From: Spirodela intermedia
Lineage: Eukaryota; Streptophyta; Magnoliopsida; Alismatales; Araceae
Assembly: GCA_902729315.2 (NCBI GenBank)
Contig: LR746268.1
Coordinates: forward strand, 5,997,501 to 6,061,500
DNA: 64,000 nt
Direction: 5' to 3'
The translations under genes and the position numbers were made by a program. The notes beneath the pieces were generated by a model. That model saw nothing but the letters and a program-made list of their open reading frames with translations, did not search any database and was not told the origin of the DNA. How positions within the stretch are numbered: position 1 is the first letter of the stretch; every line of letters starts with the position of its first letter. Positions 1-11,881 of the stretch are shown here, in pieces.

Positions 1-334
1 GTCATAAAGCTTTCAAGCGTAGGTGATTATTTTCACTCTGTTCTTTGCCTAATGGGTATGGCTAGCTTAATGAGAGATCCTTACTATGCGGGGAAAAATC
101 AGAAAACTCATTTAATTTAAGCAGATAATGCACATATTAAAAAATATTAAATTATTTTTCGTGGGATTAGATTCTAAGTACAATGCATGTACCTGGGCTT
201 AAACAAGATAAAGCAAAATTATGAAAGTTTTGAGGATAATATTTGTTATATCTGAGGGATGTAATCTAAAATCATAGAATGGGGAAGGAGAATTGTATCT
301 TATGTTGGTGATCGGATTTTTCTATCTTGTTCAG

Positions 335-2838
335 GAGTCGTATATGGGTACAATTGGCCTACATATTATGATGTACTGAAACAACCAGAATTATATCGGG
401 TTCCTGCACTATGTTTTGCTTATGGACCAGACACAATATGTGCCAGCATTTGTGCAGCATTGTTTCGGAAAAGTAAATCATTGGAGTGGCTAGATCTGCA
501 TTCATTACTTCATTAGTTTCATAATATGTTTTTAGTAATTTTTGGCGCCTTTAAATTCTACTTCCGTATGATTAAGTATTTTCTCTATAACTCTTGTTAC
601 TCTTGATTAATGGTTCGCATAAATGAAACCTAAAGAAGATCTATTCTTATGAATTCAGAATAAAGAGCGGTACTAAAAACTGAATATGTTCATGAAAACC
701 TGTCATCTTTCCAGGCATTAATAACCTATCATCTTTTAAAGTTTCTTTTTAATTTTATTCTTCGAGTATATTGATTTTGGGTAAGGAAAAAGTATAATAG
801 TTGATTCTTTTCCAAATTATTTTTAAAATGTCTGAGCATGCTTCAATTCTTATTGAGCTGCCCGTTAAATACCTCAATTGTGGTACAATTATATAGGGCA
901 AATTGTGGTTCATCGAGGACCATCATATGTAATGTCTTCACTGATATGAAGGGTTCTCATGTGGGGGGCCTGGGTGGAGATGAGTGTTCATGTTTAACAT
1001 GGTATGATAATTTTACGAATCACTGTTGGGAAAACGATTTTCAGTTCAATTCTAATGACAGATCATTCGTCAGATGCTTAATAATTTTTTAGGTTCCCAA
1101 TGGAGAATATTCCATCTTCATTGACATTTCCTTTAAAACACCTTGAAGATGAAGGTTCCACTGCCAGGACCTTCTCTTTATGGAATTACTGCTGAAATTT
1201 GTAAATTCAGTATTGCAAACTTGGAACTGTATAGCTGGCGGTTAAACTCCGTCTGCATACCCTTCAGCTTGGACTCTTAATATTTATTTTTTCTTCGCTT
1301 CTTAAATTTTTGGAGCAATATAGAAATCGCAGGCTGACCTATTTTGATTAATTTGTTATTTTATTTACTTCATCTCATTACCTTGGGGCCCATCGTTGCT
1401 CATCTGAAATTTGTTGAGTTGCATGTCAATGGCAAGCGTGATTTATTTGTTGATCAGTTTTGCTGTTTTTGCCCTCTTATGTGATGAAGATTAAATGACA
1501 TGCAGGTTTCTTGACCAAAGAACCGATTTCCCAGGGAAGGATTCTTGGCCACTAGTTACGATGCCTTCATCTGCGCCTCAACTGGAATCCAAAAATTGTA
1601 GTAGGTACGGCTTTGGAAGCCATGAGATCCGCCCAAGCTACAAGCTAATTAAAGGAATTGCCTTATCGGATGCCGACATTGAGCATTTAATCTGCACTGA
1701 AGACGGCTTATCTGACGAGAACGAATGCACATGGTTATCCTCTGGAGGCACATCAGCCTCCTACCTTAGTTCGGATGAACTGCGATCATTGGATACTTTG
1801 GAAATCGATTTCTGTGATTCACGGCTCTATGAGCAGTCTAACACCATGATTCCGGTCCCTCCTGGACATGGGCTTTTTTCCCTTGATAAGGCCGAGAGGA
1901 ATTCTGTCTATGGTTTAACAACATCTCCAGTTATCCTCAGAATGCAGGACGGTGGGAATGGAGGAGACTTCTCCTCCCAGCAGCCTTGTGAAGCCATGGA
2001 ATCTGCTTTTGACATCAAGAACGCATATTTGGCTGTTTCAGCGTTACCATCCGAGATGCAAGATGAACCTTCTCCTTCACAGGGTGGTCATGGCTTCCAC
2101 AGAACCAATACCTCTGCGTCCCTGCTTAATCTCGAGGACGAGGATTCCCATTGGGACAGAGATGGATACGATGATCTTGATGCGGATTTTCCCAGCCCTT
2201 CTTATCGCATCCGAGGAAATATCAAAACCAGATCTCCCAGCTTATTGGGAGGCGCTCGAGGCTCATCGGCATCCCCTAGCTCCATTTTTCAGCTATCTCC
2301 GCGGCGGCCTCTCGACGGCGAGGAGCCCCTCTTCTGGCCGTTCAATCCAAAATCCTACTCAGAATTCGAAGGGAACTATCTCGGCATCTCCCCTCGCGCA
2401 GGAATGCTGAAGATCAAGCGGCGCAGTTCGTCGAAGTCGGTCCAGATCAGACTCCACAAGAACAATCAGGACATTCAACGGGGGTTCGGAGGAAGGATCA
2501 CAATCAGCTCAAGATCGGGTCGGTCGGCTCTCACGGATCGTAAAGCTAAGGATCCCCGCAGCCAGGTTTCGCGCACCGCCAGGGGGCCCTCGAGGTTGAG
2601 CAGGTCTTCTGCATCGTCTACCGGCGGATCGGCCGGTAGCGGCTCCAAGAATGTGGGAAGGAGCCGCCATCAGTTGAATTCTGTCAGGAAGAAGCCCGGT
2701 GTGAACCAGAAGGCTTCTTTGGTTCAGTGCCTGTTGGAGTTCGAAGCCGGGTACTTTCAAATCTACCTGGCGGGTGGAATGTCGATAGAGGCCTTGGTCG
2801 GCCTGGAAGAATTCGACGGCCGCGAAGGGGCCGGGTAG
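335..2838 (+). CDS. 3' part of an unrecognised plant-specific gene
   Basis: I do not recognise the family. The last exon runs from an acceptor (tgcag at 1501-1505) to a stop at 2836-2838 and encodes about 444 residues. An acidic, Ser-rich first half contains repeated short acidic patches. A Ser/Arg/Gly-rich basic segment follows (about residues 300-400). The protein ends in a compact, possibly conserved tail with the hydrophobic stretch CLLEFEAGYFQIYLAGG and the end VGLEEFDGREGAG. There is no membrane segment or enzyme motif. A probable earlier exon starts at 335 after tgttcag and reads YGYNWPTYYDVLKQPELY and onward to a stop after 515; its donor is unclear. A short exon near 1103-1156 and another at 1-55 are possible but not proven. 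The gene starts left of the window. Certain: the last exon is coding. Uncertain: how the upstream exons join. Confidence 0.5.
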
Positions 2839-3220
2839 ATGACGACGCTGATGGCTCCTTGAACTGCCGGCAGATCCCCGAAGCCTTGAACAGCATCTGA
2901 TGATGGAAAGATTTCATGCGAGAGTGAATCCATGTACTACCAAAACTTTGGGAGGAGGGCTTCTCGGATAAAATAACCGTGAGAATGCGATGTGGGTTAC
3001 CAATGTTTAAAGAAATAGTAAGTCTTCATCTTTCTCCGTGGAAAAGGGAGTTTATTGGCTTGACACCCACAATGTGTTTCATTTTATGATAGGATTAGAA
3101 TCACGGTGGGGACAAAAAGGGAAAACTTCCGCCCTTTTTTATCTCGTCTTGGCGTGCCGGATCGCGTTCCAGGGCTCAGCCATAGCGCGAGATCAGCCGG
3201 CAGGTCGGCGCGGGGGAAGG
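2839..3220. other. intergenic: 3' UTR of the first gene and promoter/5' UTR of the farnesyltransferase gene
   Basis: No coding signal is visible. The stretch presumably holds the 3' UTR of the upstream gene and the start region of the downstream one; both genes read on the plus strand. An in-frame ATG at 3038 lies here, but the reading upstream of 3221 has no family resemblance. Confidence 0.5.
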
Positions 3221-6188
3221 ATGTCGTCGGACGAGGAGGAATGGGTGCCCTTCAGCCGGCGGCCCGGGTGGCGGGACGTGACGCCGGTTCCCCAGGACGA
3301 CGGGCCAAACCCAGTGGTTCCCATAGCCTACGGGGAGGAGTTCCGGGAGATCATGGACTATTTCCGCGCACTGTACTTCGCCGACGAGAGAAGCCGCCGA
3401 TCGCTCGAGCTCACCGCTGAAGCCATTGATAAAAACCCGGGCAACTACACTGTGAGTCCTCCTCTTTTCTGTGTCTGGCTACTGCGGCTATAGTTATTGC
3501 TACACTGAAGTTTTGATCATTTATTTTCTTTTATTTTTCTTGTGTCCTCTGCCGCACTCCCTTCTCGCCCCTCAAAAGATTTTCAATCTGCCATGATCTA
3601 CTGGCCCTGTTCTTGCACTGATGCTGCGAGAATTGGTTCAAGAGCTATAGTCTGTTCCCAATTAAGAAAAGATATTGCCCGATTTTTCATGCCCATGTCG
3701 TCATTAGGATTTTCTTCATTCTTTTCTGAAACGTTCGATCCATTCCCCTAATTCAACCATTATAAGGGGACAAGAAGTCATGAATACGGATACCCGTGTA
3801 AGAAGTCACCGTCTCAGTAACCTTGAACTATAGTTTTGGAAACAAACATGCAACACAATTCAAATTTCTTGAGAACTGGATCTCTCTTTGTTGCTGGGAT
3901 TTTAGGCTTCCATGCCAAGAGTAATCTTCTTGCAAATTTTCTCTTGTGAGATATCTCAGCTGTGGACGGATTTGGCTTGATCCGATGAAGGGCTCAATGG
4001 TGTGACAGGTGCTTTCTGTTGTTTCTCTTGGTCAAGTTTCTGTAAAGAGCGACCGAGAACCCCTACCTAATGAGGAACAAAAAGTGTATAGGGATTGTTA
4101 TTTTCCGTTATGGTTGTTCCAACCTGTAGGAGGTAGATGCTTTCTTTACGAGGTGATTCAGCTTACCCTTTGACCTGATCGTTGTACATTCTTTGTGCTT
4201 CATCCAGCCAGATATTAATTATTTATGTTGGTTCTAGAGTCAATACCTTTCCTTGTGTACTTTTTACACCAACCTCCTGATTTGTCACGTATAATAGTGT
4301 CATAAATACGAAAGAGATGCATCAATTGCGACACTTCATGTAGAGGCTTATCCTATTGATATTGATCATCCTAACTGGGTAAATCAATGATGGACTCCGG
4401 TAAGTTAAATGCAACCCCTTTTCAATGATGGATTACCCTGATTGAGGGTTCTTAGTTCTTGATGATCGAAATGGTGTCCGTATGCTACTGGTCGAAAGTT
4501 CGTCATTCACAATTTAGAGAGCCTGAGAATCGAAAAATTATCTAGATACCAAGCTGTTTATTGTTATTTCAACACTTTGTTTGTTCTTCTTGTAGGTGTG
4601 GCATTTCAGACGCCGTGTTATTGATGCACTAAATGCTGATTTATGCAGCGAGCTTGATTTTGTCAGCCTGATTTCTCTTAAAAATTCTAAGAACTACCAG
4701 TTATGGTGAGAATTTCTTTTTATTACTTGAGTGGCAAGACAGTACATGCAATATTAATGGTTTCTGCCACATATATGTTCAGTGCGTCAAATATACAGAG
4801 ATACATCTATGTTTACCATTTGATATGGTTTATGAAGCTACTAATTTGCAAACCAACTGCTTGCCACGTAATTTTTTCAGCGTTTGGCACCTTTTCACCG
4901 AGGAACTTAACAGAAATCGATAGATAATTTGCAGGCACCATAGACGATGGGTTGCAGAAAAGTTAGGACCTGATTCTACAAACAAAGAACTCGAGTTCAC
5001 TAAGATGATACTTGCCCGTGATGCTAAGCATTATCATGCTTGGTCCCACCGACAGGTAAATTGATGCATTTGCGCTCGTAGTGCTCTTTGTTGAATTCTT
5101 CAACTCCACCAGACTTTTTCCTTTGGAATAAGCCATTTATTTCTTTAACACCCATGTGATCGCTCACGTAAGATTTCTGATTTTTTTCCATGCAGTGGGT
5201 TCTTCAGTCACTCGGCGGCTGGGAAGATGAGCTTGATTACTGTGCCCAGCTACTGGATGATGATATCTTTAACAATTCTGCATGGAATCAGGTGAATACC
5301 CAATGAATATGCAGAGCTAGTTAGATGCATAAACATGCAGTCCGATATGGAAGCTAAGAGAACATTCAGTTTCTAGGAAATCTTTTGCAGAGCTAGTTAG
5401 ATGGCTCAGGTACATGAGATAGTCTAGGATGAGAAGGGTTTCATTGTTTTTTCAGGTTCTCACCCACAGAGGGCTTTAATTCTATTTTTTTTCCACTATA
5501 TGATTTAGGGGATGTGTATACTGGTAGGATGGGAGGTGGGCATTGTCACAAATTTGTGGGAATTAGGTTGATGTTCACATCCTTTCTTAAAAAAAATACT
5601 TTTTGCCCACTATAAACTCATACCTTATGTATTAATTGACGCATAATCTCACTACTATTAGTGAAAGGCCGAAATTGTGTTCTTCAGTCACATTAGCCTA
5701 TGTTTTTACCCGCCGGGCTCTTCTCTGATGATTATTTGCTGGGCTCGTTGCAGAGGTATTTCGTGATAAGCAAGTCCCCCCTTCTTGGCGGCGTTCAGGC
5801 CATGAGAGACTCTGAAGTAGGCTATGCCATTGAGGCCATTGCTGCAAACCCAGAGAACGAGAGCCCTTGGAGGTACCTCAGAGGCCTATTCAAAGGCCAC
5901 GCCGACCTGCTGATTGAGGACGGCCGCGTCTCCGAAGCATGCCTCAAGGTCCTGAAGACCAGTAACCAGCGCGTTTTCGCCTTGAGCTTGCTCCTTGACC
6001 TTCTTTGCCATGGTCTCCAACCCCGTGAAGAACTCAGGGAGGTGGTGCAGCGTTTAAGCTCTGAGATGGAGCTGCCAGTGGGTGGCGGGCTTCCGACTGC
6101 AGTGTGCTCCATCTTAGAAACCATGGATCCAATGCGGTCTAGTTACTGGGCATGGCGGAAGAGCAATCTCCTCCCTGAAGCTAGCTAG
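3221..6188 (+). CDS. FTA: protein farnesyltransferase/geranylgeranyltransferase type-1 alpha subunit
   Basis: This is the shared alpha subunit of the two CaaX prenyltransferases (PLURIPETALA in Arabidopsis). It pairs with a beta subunit to attach farnesyl or geranylgeranyl groups to proteins in the cytosol. Five exons join in perfect phase: 3221-3451, 4596-4705, 4935-5055, 5196-5291, 5754-6188, giving about 330 residues, close to the usual plant length. Prenyltransferase alpha (PPTA) repeats are plain: [37 protein letters not shown] and SPWRYLRG. All four introns are GT-AG. The start at 3221 was chosen because [17 protein letters not shown] looks like the family N terminus; an in-frame ATG at 3038 adds unrelated residues. 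The gene converges on the NTH1 copy A gene about 400 bases downstream. Nothing suggests decay. Confidence 0.96.
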
Positions 6189-6584
6189 AGAGAGGACAGG
6201 TTCTTGCATTCTGCCTTGCTATATGTAGAACACTAAGCTTTTGGTCTTCGGTGTAGAAACCCGGCAAATACTATATATGGTTTTCGTTATTGATGATGAT
6301 ACTAGCTAAGTTGGCACATCTCTCAGTTATGCTCATCATTTCCCACCATATCCACTCAATTCACACACGCATATGGTATAATGGGATTTTATTCAGTATC
6401 ATGTTAGCGTTTGTAATATCTAGACACAGCTGGTTCTCCCAAAATAGGAGGCAATCGTTTGTAATATCTCATACTTGCATTAGTGTACAAATGTTGCACT
6501 GCCAAAACCATGGCGGGAGAAGAGCATGGCGGAGAGTCTCTTCTCTCGGGAGAGTGGCCAGTTTAGGGCGGGTTCTAAGCGAGG

Positions 6585-9500
6585 TCAAGAGCCTTTCCTG
6601 GGGCTTGATTCCTTTGTTTTGGAGGTGGACACTGCCGTCTCCCTAAAGGCGGATGGGCAGCGATTACTTACTCTGCAGTCTTCACAGTGTGGCCTGAGAG
6701 GAGTGCAGATCGTCCGCCCAAACCCAACCTGTAGATGGAATAGAGAAAAAAGATTTTAATATAGATAATAATAACATCTCCAGAAAGGAAAGTGAATGAT
6801 CTTATCATATGACGCAGGGTTATTTTCAAAGGAAAAGAATGCGTGCCAGCAAAGGGTTTATCACAACCCATTCATCCTTCGGTAGCCATGTCTGCAAAGA
6901 AACCCTCGTTTCTTCAGGGGTAGATGTTTTCTAGCAAAGATGAGAAAAAAAATAACAGCAGTGACCATCAGACGCAGGAGTTTATCCGAAATTAATGAAT
7001 GAGCCGCAATGTACCCGGTTTGAGCCTGGCTTTGAAACCCATCCAAGGCGGTTACAAATCCGATGCACATGAGTGTCCACGCATATTCCTTGAACATCGT
7101 TCCATCCAACATGCATAACCTGTGCAGCATAATTCATTGCCAACTCAGTGCAATTAACAAAAAAAGGAAAACCCGTCCACAAATGATGGCGAAGTAATCA
7201 AGGTAGTATTACCAGATGTGCCATCTTAGGACCTATCCCTGGAAGAGAGAGCAGCCCCTCCAAAGAACGGGGAATATCACCTTCATACTTTTCAAGGCAT
7301 ATTTCAGCAACCTTCTTCAGGTATTGGGCCTTTCTCGAGTAAAATCCAACCTAATCGAGAGGAGAGTAAAGAAGATGTTAGATAAAAACTTATTAGTCCC
7401 GAAAGGAACCCATTGAGGTGCGGGGGCAGCGTATGATAGTGGTACACGGTATTCTGAGCCTCATTGGGATGATGTCACTTTTAAATGAATAATCAGATGA
7501 CATAAACTTTTCCAAAGTCTCTGTGGATGTCCAGAACGAACAAAAGCATATATTGACGAAAGCTACATATCAAAAAGGGTGAATTCCAGAGGCTTGACAT
7601 TTGACGATGGTTTGCTTTTCTGCACTGAAATATAAAGAAGGAAAGAACTATCCCATTTGGAAAATAAACTCTGGAGCTTATGAGTGACGGAAAATGTACC
7701 GGGTAGATAATGTTTGAGAGGGTTACTTCATTGACCTTAACAATTGCATCAGGAACAAGTAGTCCAACCTGAGAAAGCCTTTGAATAGCACCTGCACTCG
7801 TTGATTTTTACAGAATGAACTCTTATCATCACAGGCACGTTTTAAAAATGGAACTTCTAGGACTAGGCTATTTGATCTATCGAATGTAAACTTGCATAAT
7901 ATGAAAAAAAGGTCTTTAGAGCAGTATCATCTGATATTTTAAGGGCGATACCCAAAAGAAACTGTAAAAAGCTGGAAGACACTTGGGACCTTACCACGCG
8001 TGAGTTTCTCCTTTGTCTGGCTTGAAAGAAGTGAAGATACCAAAACACCAAACCTTCTTTCCTGGTAAGGAATAGAACATGACATATTCAGATATGCGAA
8101 TTTTTTTTGCAGAAAAAAACTAAAAAAAATGCCATTTCATTCATGAAATTTTCTAGAGGAAGGTATAATCCGAGTATATGTGGAAAGTGGACATTCCGAA
8201 TTTCAGAGGGAGATTTTTCCCTGATAATGCTTAAATCATCACATAATATTTCAAACCTTTTAGTATCCGAGTTTTCTTTTCCTACCTATATCAAAAAAAT
8301 CGTAGTTAAGTTCGAAATTTTATGACCAAATGTTCTAGACTCTAACAGGTTTGAACTGCAATGGAGAAGTTAGAAGCCATAGCATTATAGTGAAATGGAG
8401 AATGCTTGATTACCTTTGGAGGTAAAAAACTCCCTGCTTTCTCACATCCCATCGAGTCCACTGGAGCATCTTCTGAAGATCTCATTTTTCGAATCCCTTC
8501 TAGGACTTCTTTCCAGTTGGCAGGTGGGTCCACTGTATCATATCAAATAGACAGATCTTTAAAAAGAGAAAAATACTAAACATCAGTTCATGTATTATGA
8601 AAATCCTAAAAAGAAAAAGACCATGTCCAGACATTTTATACATATAATACCAATGTAATACTTATAACATTGAAACATGGCAGATATCAATCTTTTTTAT
8701 GATTTTGACGTATCCAGTTACCTGCCGACACAGGTGAAAGAACCTCTTTCTCACGTGACATGTGGGTCTGAATGGTTTGTTTCTGTCCTGAAAAGAGGAA
8801 TAGGCAAATTACCTCTTCAAATGAGAGATGCAAGAAATGAGTGAATTGTTGTTAGACACAGGCTTCTGATCACTCCATCAAATCTCTAGACCAAATGAAT
8901 GAATCTTCAACAGAAAAAATCGATATTTTGAATTATATAAAACTCAGTATTATCTGAAAATGGAAGTGCTGTAGAGTTCAGATCATCAAAAAGGTCGAAT
9001 CATTAATAACTCTTGTGCATTCTATTTCCATAAAACGTCATGATACTAATGTGACTACCTCAGATGAAGAATCAAATGAGAATGCTGCGATCAAAGATGA
9101 AATGAAGAAAATTTACAATTCAATGCGTTGCCGTTGATCTATGATTCGAAGTTGACATCACAGCTCACAGAAAAGCGCACCAGGGTTAGTACTCTTACTA
9201 GGAACTTTATTCGCCTTCGTCTTGTATTCAAACTCCTCAATGTCAGGCAAAATCGCTGGCTTCTGATTAAGCTGGAACAACGGGATAATTGAAGCAAGAA
9301 AAGGTAAACCTACTTCAAATACTCGTACATTATACCCTCCTAAAAGGACTGAGGATAGAACGTCAAGACCCGTGCAGAAGAGAGACGACGTTACCTTCCT
9401 ACTGAGTTGTTCCGGTAGGTTATCCGCGTCCGAAAACCGTCCCGCTCTATTCCTCTTATTCCTCGCGTACGTTCTAACCTCGGGTTCCGAATCCTCCACG

Positions 9501-9853
9501 GGAGCTTCTGACACTGGAGGTAGTATGGCAAGGGCTTAAAACAACATTATTCAGAGAAGTTTCCTGCGCATTTCAAATGAGCAGAGTCCCTTTGGACATC
9601 CTGCCTGAAAAAGGGGCGGATAAAAGATGAGAACAGATAGAGTGGATATTGTCCCTGGTCATTTATCAGAATTGTCACCTGGATTTGGCTGACGAACAAT
9701 TGTACCACCCCTCGTGACAGCTGTCTCTAGGGACTTGGTCGGAAGCTGCCGTGACGAACGCCTGGTGTTGGCCATCCTACAGCTTCCAACTGGAAAAGGG
9801 GGGAGAACCCGTTGGGGACCCTTGAAGGCGATGAGCGGGGTTATTGTTCTCAT
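6585..9853 (-). CDS. NTH1: endonuclease III homologue (NTH1), copy A
   Basis: Bifunctional DNA glycosylase/AP lyase that removes oxidised pyrimidines in base excision repair; plant NTH1 acts in nucleus and chloroplast nucleoids. Eleven exons join in phase: 9853-9679, 9513-9395, 9271-9199, 8787-8722, 8532-8414, 8061-7995, 7791-7700, 7350-7213, 7119-7015, 6930-6847, 6728-6585 (about 393 residues; family about 380). Seen: plant motif [20 protein letters not shown], helix-hairpin-helix [11 protein letters not shown] with the catalytic Lys, [17 protein letters not shown] with the catalytic Asp, and a C-terminal iron-sulphur motif with Cys spacing 6-2-5. Basic N terminus, possibly a plastid transit peptide; MANTRRSS inside it is an alternative start. 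Odd points: the donor after exon 10 is GC (ctg|gcacgc) where copy B has GT, and the conserved QTKDEVTH reads QTKEKLTR here. Confidence 0.9.
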
Positions 9854-10496
9854 TCTCCTTGGGAAAGGAAGGATGGAAGTGAGAGAGAGAGAGATTCTCG
9901 GGTTGCTTGTCCCTGGCTAAAATGTTCAGCAGAAACCAAGAGCCCCTCAGGGTCTACGCCAGGAACCGAGAATTGGCGGTGTTCTTCCTTTCCTAGTGCA
10001 TCCGTTCGACGCGGCGATCACGAAGAAGAGCCCCCTCACTGCTTCCTAGCGATCTTCACAGTTGCTTCATCTCGATTCATTTATACTTCACTGACAGGCA
10101 GAAGTGTGTGTGTGAGAGAGAGAGGGAGGAAAGCCAATTTATACTCTGTCGAAACGAGAAAATTTAGCTTTTGGTTGAAAAAGAATCCACGTGGGCCAGT
10201 CCTCGGGACTGTCCACGTTGGCTGGACAGAGCGAATTTCCCTTTGACGCCCTTCATAGACGATCCGTATCCAGGAGGCAAAAAGGGAATATAGGGGTATT
10301 ATCATCATCATTTATAAAGTAAGACATATAGCTTTCCGCCATTTTTCGGAGAGAGAAAAGCAGGGACGGTAACTCTCAAGAAGCGGGGAATAGGGACATG
10401 GTGGTTATGAATTCAGGTGATATTCGCCCTGGGCTCTGTTCATTATCTGTGCGCTCTTGGAGGAAGACCGGGGGAGTTTGGTGGGGATCAGGGCCG
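9854..10496. promoter_or_regulatory. divergent promoter between NTH1 copy A and the orphan dsRBD-gene exon
   Basis: About 640 bases separate the two divergent start codons. The interval is duplicated in copy B (37826-38439). It contains short GA runs (around 9880-9892 and 10113-10128) and a block shared with copy B that includes aaaatttagcttttggttga and ccacgtgg (a G-box-like ACGTG core at about 10188-10195). Promoter identity is inferred from position only. Confidence 0.55.
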
Positions 10497-10640
10497 ATGG
10501 AATCCTCCTCCGATTGCGTCCCGACGGAGGATGCGGTCCAAGCCCTGATCGACTTCTTGGTCTACCCTCTTTTGCCGGCCAAATGCTTCTTCTCTCCGGA
10601 GCCCCCTTCCCTGGATCAACAGAAGTGCGTCGCGAACCAG
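10497..10640 (+). pseudogene. orphan first exon of the dsRBD-protein gene (truncated duplicate)
   Basis: The 48 codons begin MESSSDCVPTEDAVQAL and end at a GT donor (cag|gtaacc). They match exon 1 of the full gene at 38440-38583 apart from a few substitutions near the end (KCVAN instead of ESVGK before the final Gln). The duplication stops about 400 bases into intron 1, so no further exon exists here; the following DNA is unrelated. With its promoter kept, it could still be transcribed and spliced to a cryptic acceptor or read into the repeat block. It is a broken copy, not a gene in its own right. Confidence 0.88.
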
Positions 10641-11040
10641 GTAACCTCCTGTTGCTATTCACGAATCGAAGTTTGGGACGTTTTGGTTAGCTTCACTATC
10701 TGGAACAAAAATTTTATCACAGAAAGGTTTGGGTTATCGCAAGTCTAGTCGCGAATGAAAGTGTGAGAGAGCGGTGAATCTAAGTACTAAAGGGAGGGTA
10801 GGAATAAACTAGAGAGAAGAATTCTTGATCATTGAAAGGTATCTTAATGACGCTAGGGTCTCTTTCCAGTAATAAAGGATGCTTGGCTGATTAGGAAATT
10901 TAAGGAAATGGAGGAACTGTTTTATAAATAAATAAAAACCTAAAATTAAATATTTTATTTCGTAGGAATTATCAACCTCAACTCCCTAGAGTTAACTTTA
11001 TCTTAGAATTGTTTTTTTCTAGTTAATATCTGTGTTCTAC

Positions 11041-11881
11041 TGCAACATGTGACAGGATATCAACAATGAAAACAGTATACAACCTCGTATACTTTATAGC
11101 CCCGACATTGAAATTGGAGATCATCAATTTGTTCATTATTATGTCACACTTGTTCTATGTAAAACAGAGATCAAGTCATTACCATTTCCATGGCAAATAA
11201 TCATTTCCGCTATGGGTCACGGCTGTCCTCCTGTTGTCACAAGAGATCATCGATTCATGGACTGGTATTGTGTATTTTTTGACGGTTCTGTGATTGAGAA
11301 AAAGTACACGGCTGCATGTCCAACACACCCAAAAGATTGATGTCCCTCGTTATGGGTCACGGCTGATGGCGGATTGATGTCCAATCCACTCAAAAGAGGA
11401 CGAGTATCACAAGATCGTCAAAAAATACACAATACAGGAGTTGGATACTAATCAGTAAATGCCTCAACGATAGGCTGCAGATGGCCCCGGAAAATAGGAA
11501 AGGCTAATTGGAAGGTAGGGAGAAATATCCGGGATTCTAAGAGAAAATAACTTAAGCCATGTAAGAAGAGCTACTACACGAATCCCTCGTTATTACCTTC
11601 TTGACATATGGAATCAGTGCTGTTCGTGACAACATGCAAATGTGCAACAGATGACGCTTTCCTCCAATACATCACCCTTTCAATGATTATGACACCAAAC
11701 TTCATCAAGGATGCACGAGATCAAGATTGTGTGCCATAGAGAAATCATTATCTCTGTAGTCAAAGGGTGATGTGAAGGCCCATAATGCAATGTACACCAA
11801 AGTTTAACAATTCCCGCAATGAAATGAGAACCCCTATGCATTAACGTCAAGTGTCAGCATAAAGACACTATCCAAAGGTAT
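11041..11881. other. non-genic filler between the duplication and the CTR9 fragment
   Basis: Starts exactly at the right break of copy A. Two short related segments near 11209-11232 and 11340-11366 share tatgggtcacggctg. No convincing coding exon on either strand; it may be degraded intron of the CTR9 fragment or other repeat DNA. Confidence 0.4.

Larger units (their letters stand above)
6294..11040. repeat. segmental duplication, copy A (NTH1 plus first exon of dsRBD gene)
   Basis: This 4.75-kb block aligns along nearly its whole length with 34184-38975 in the same orientation, with small indels and scattered substitutions. The shared left end is tgatgatactagctaag and the shared right end is gttaatatctgtgttctac. 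Left of the block is the 3' flank of the farnesyltransferase gene; right of it is repeat-block DNA with the CTR9 fragment. The block carries the whole NTH1 gene, the divergent promoter, exon 1 of the dsRBD-protein gene and about 400 bases of its first intron. Confidence 0.95.

Noticed and set aside
838-1092. 84-codon plus-strand frame upstream of the first gene's last exon
   Set aside because: Composition is intron-like, and no splice sites fit its ends; it is probably intron.
3038-3220. Upstream in-frame ATG giving the farnesyltransferase alpha subunit about 60 extra residues
   Set aside because: The added residues do not resemble the family N terminus, while 3221 gives the normal length.
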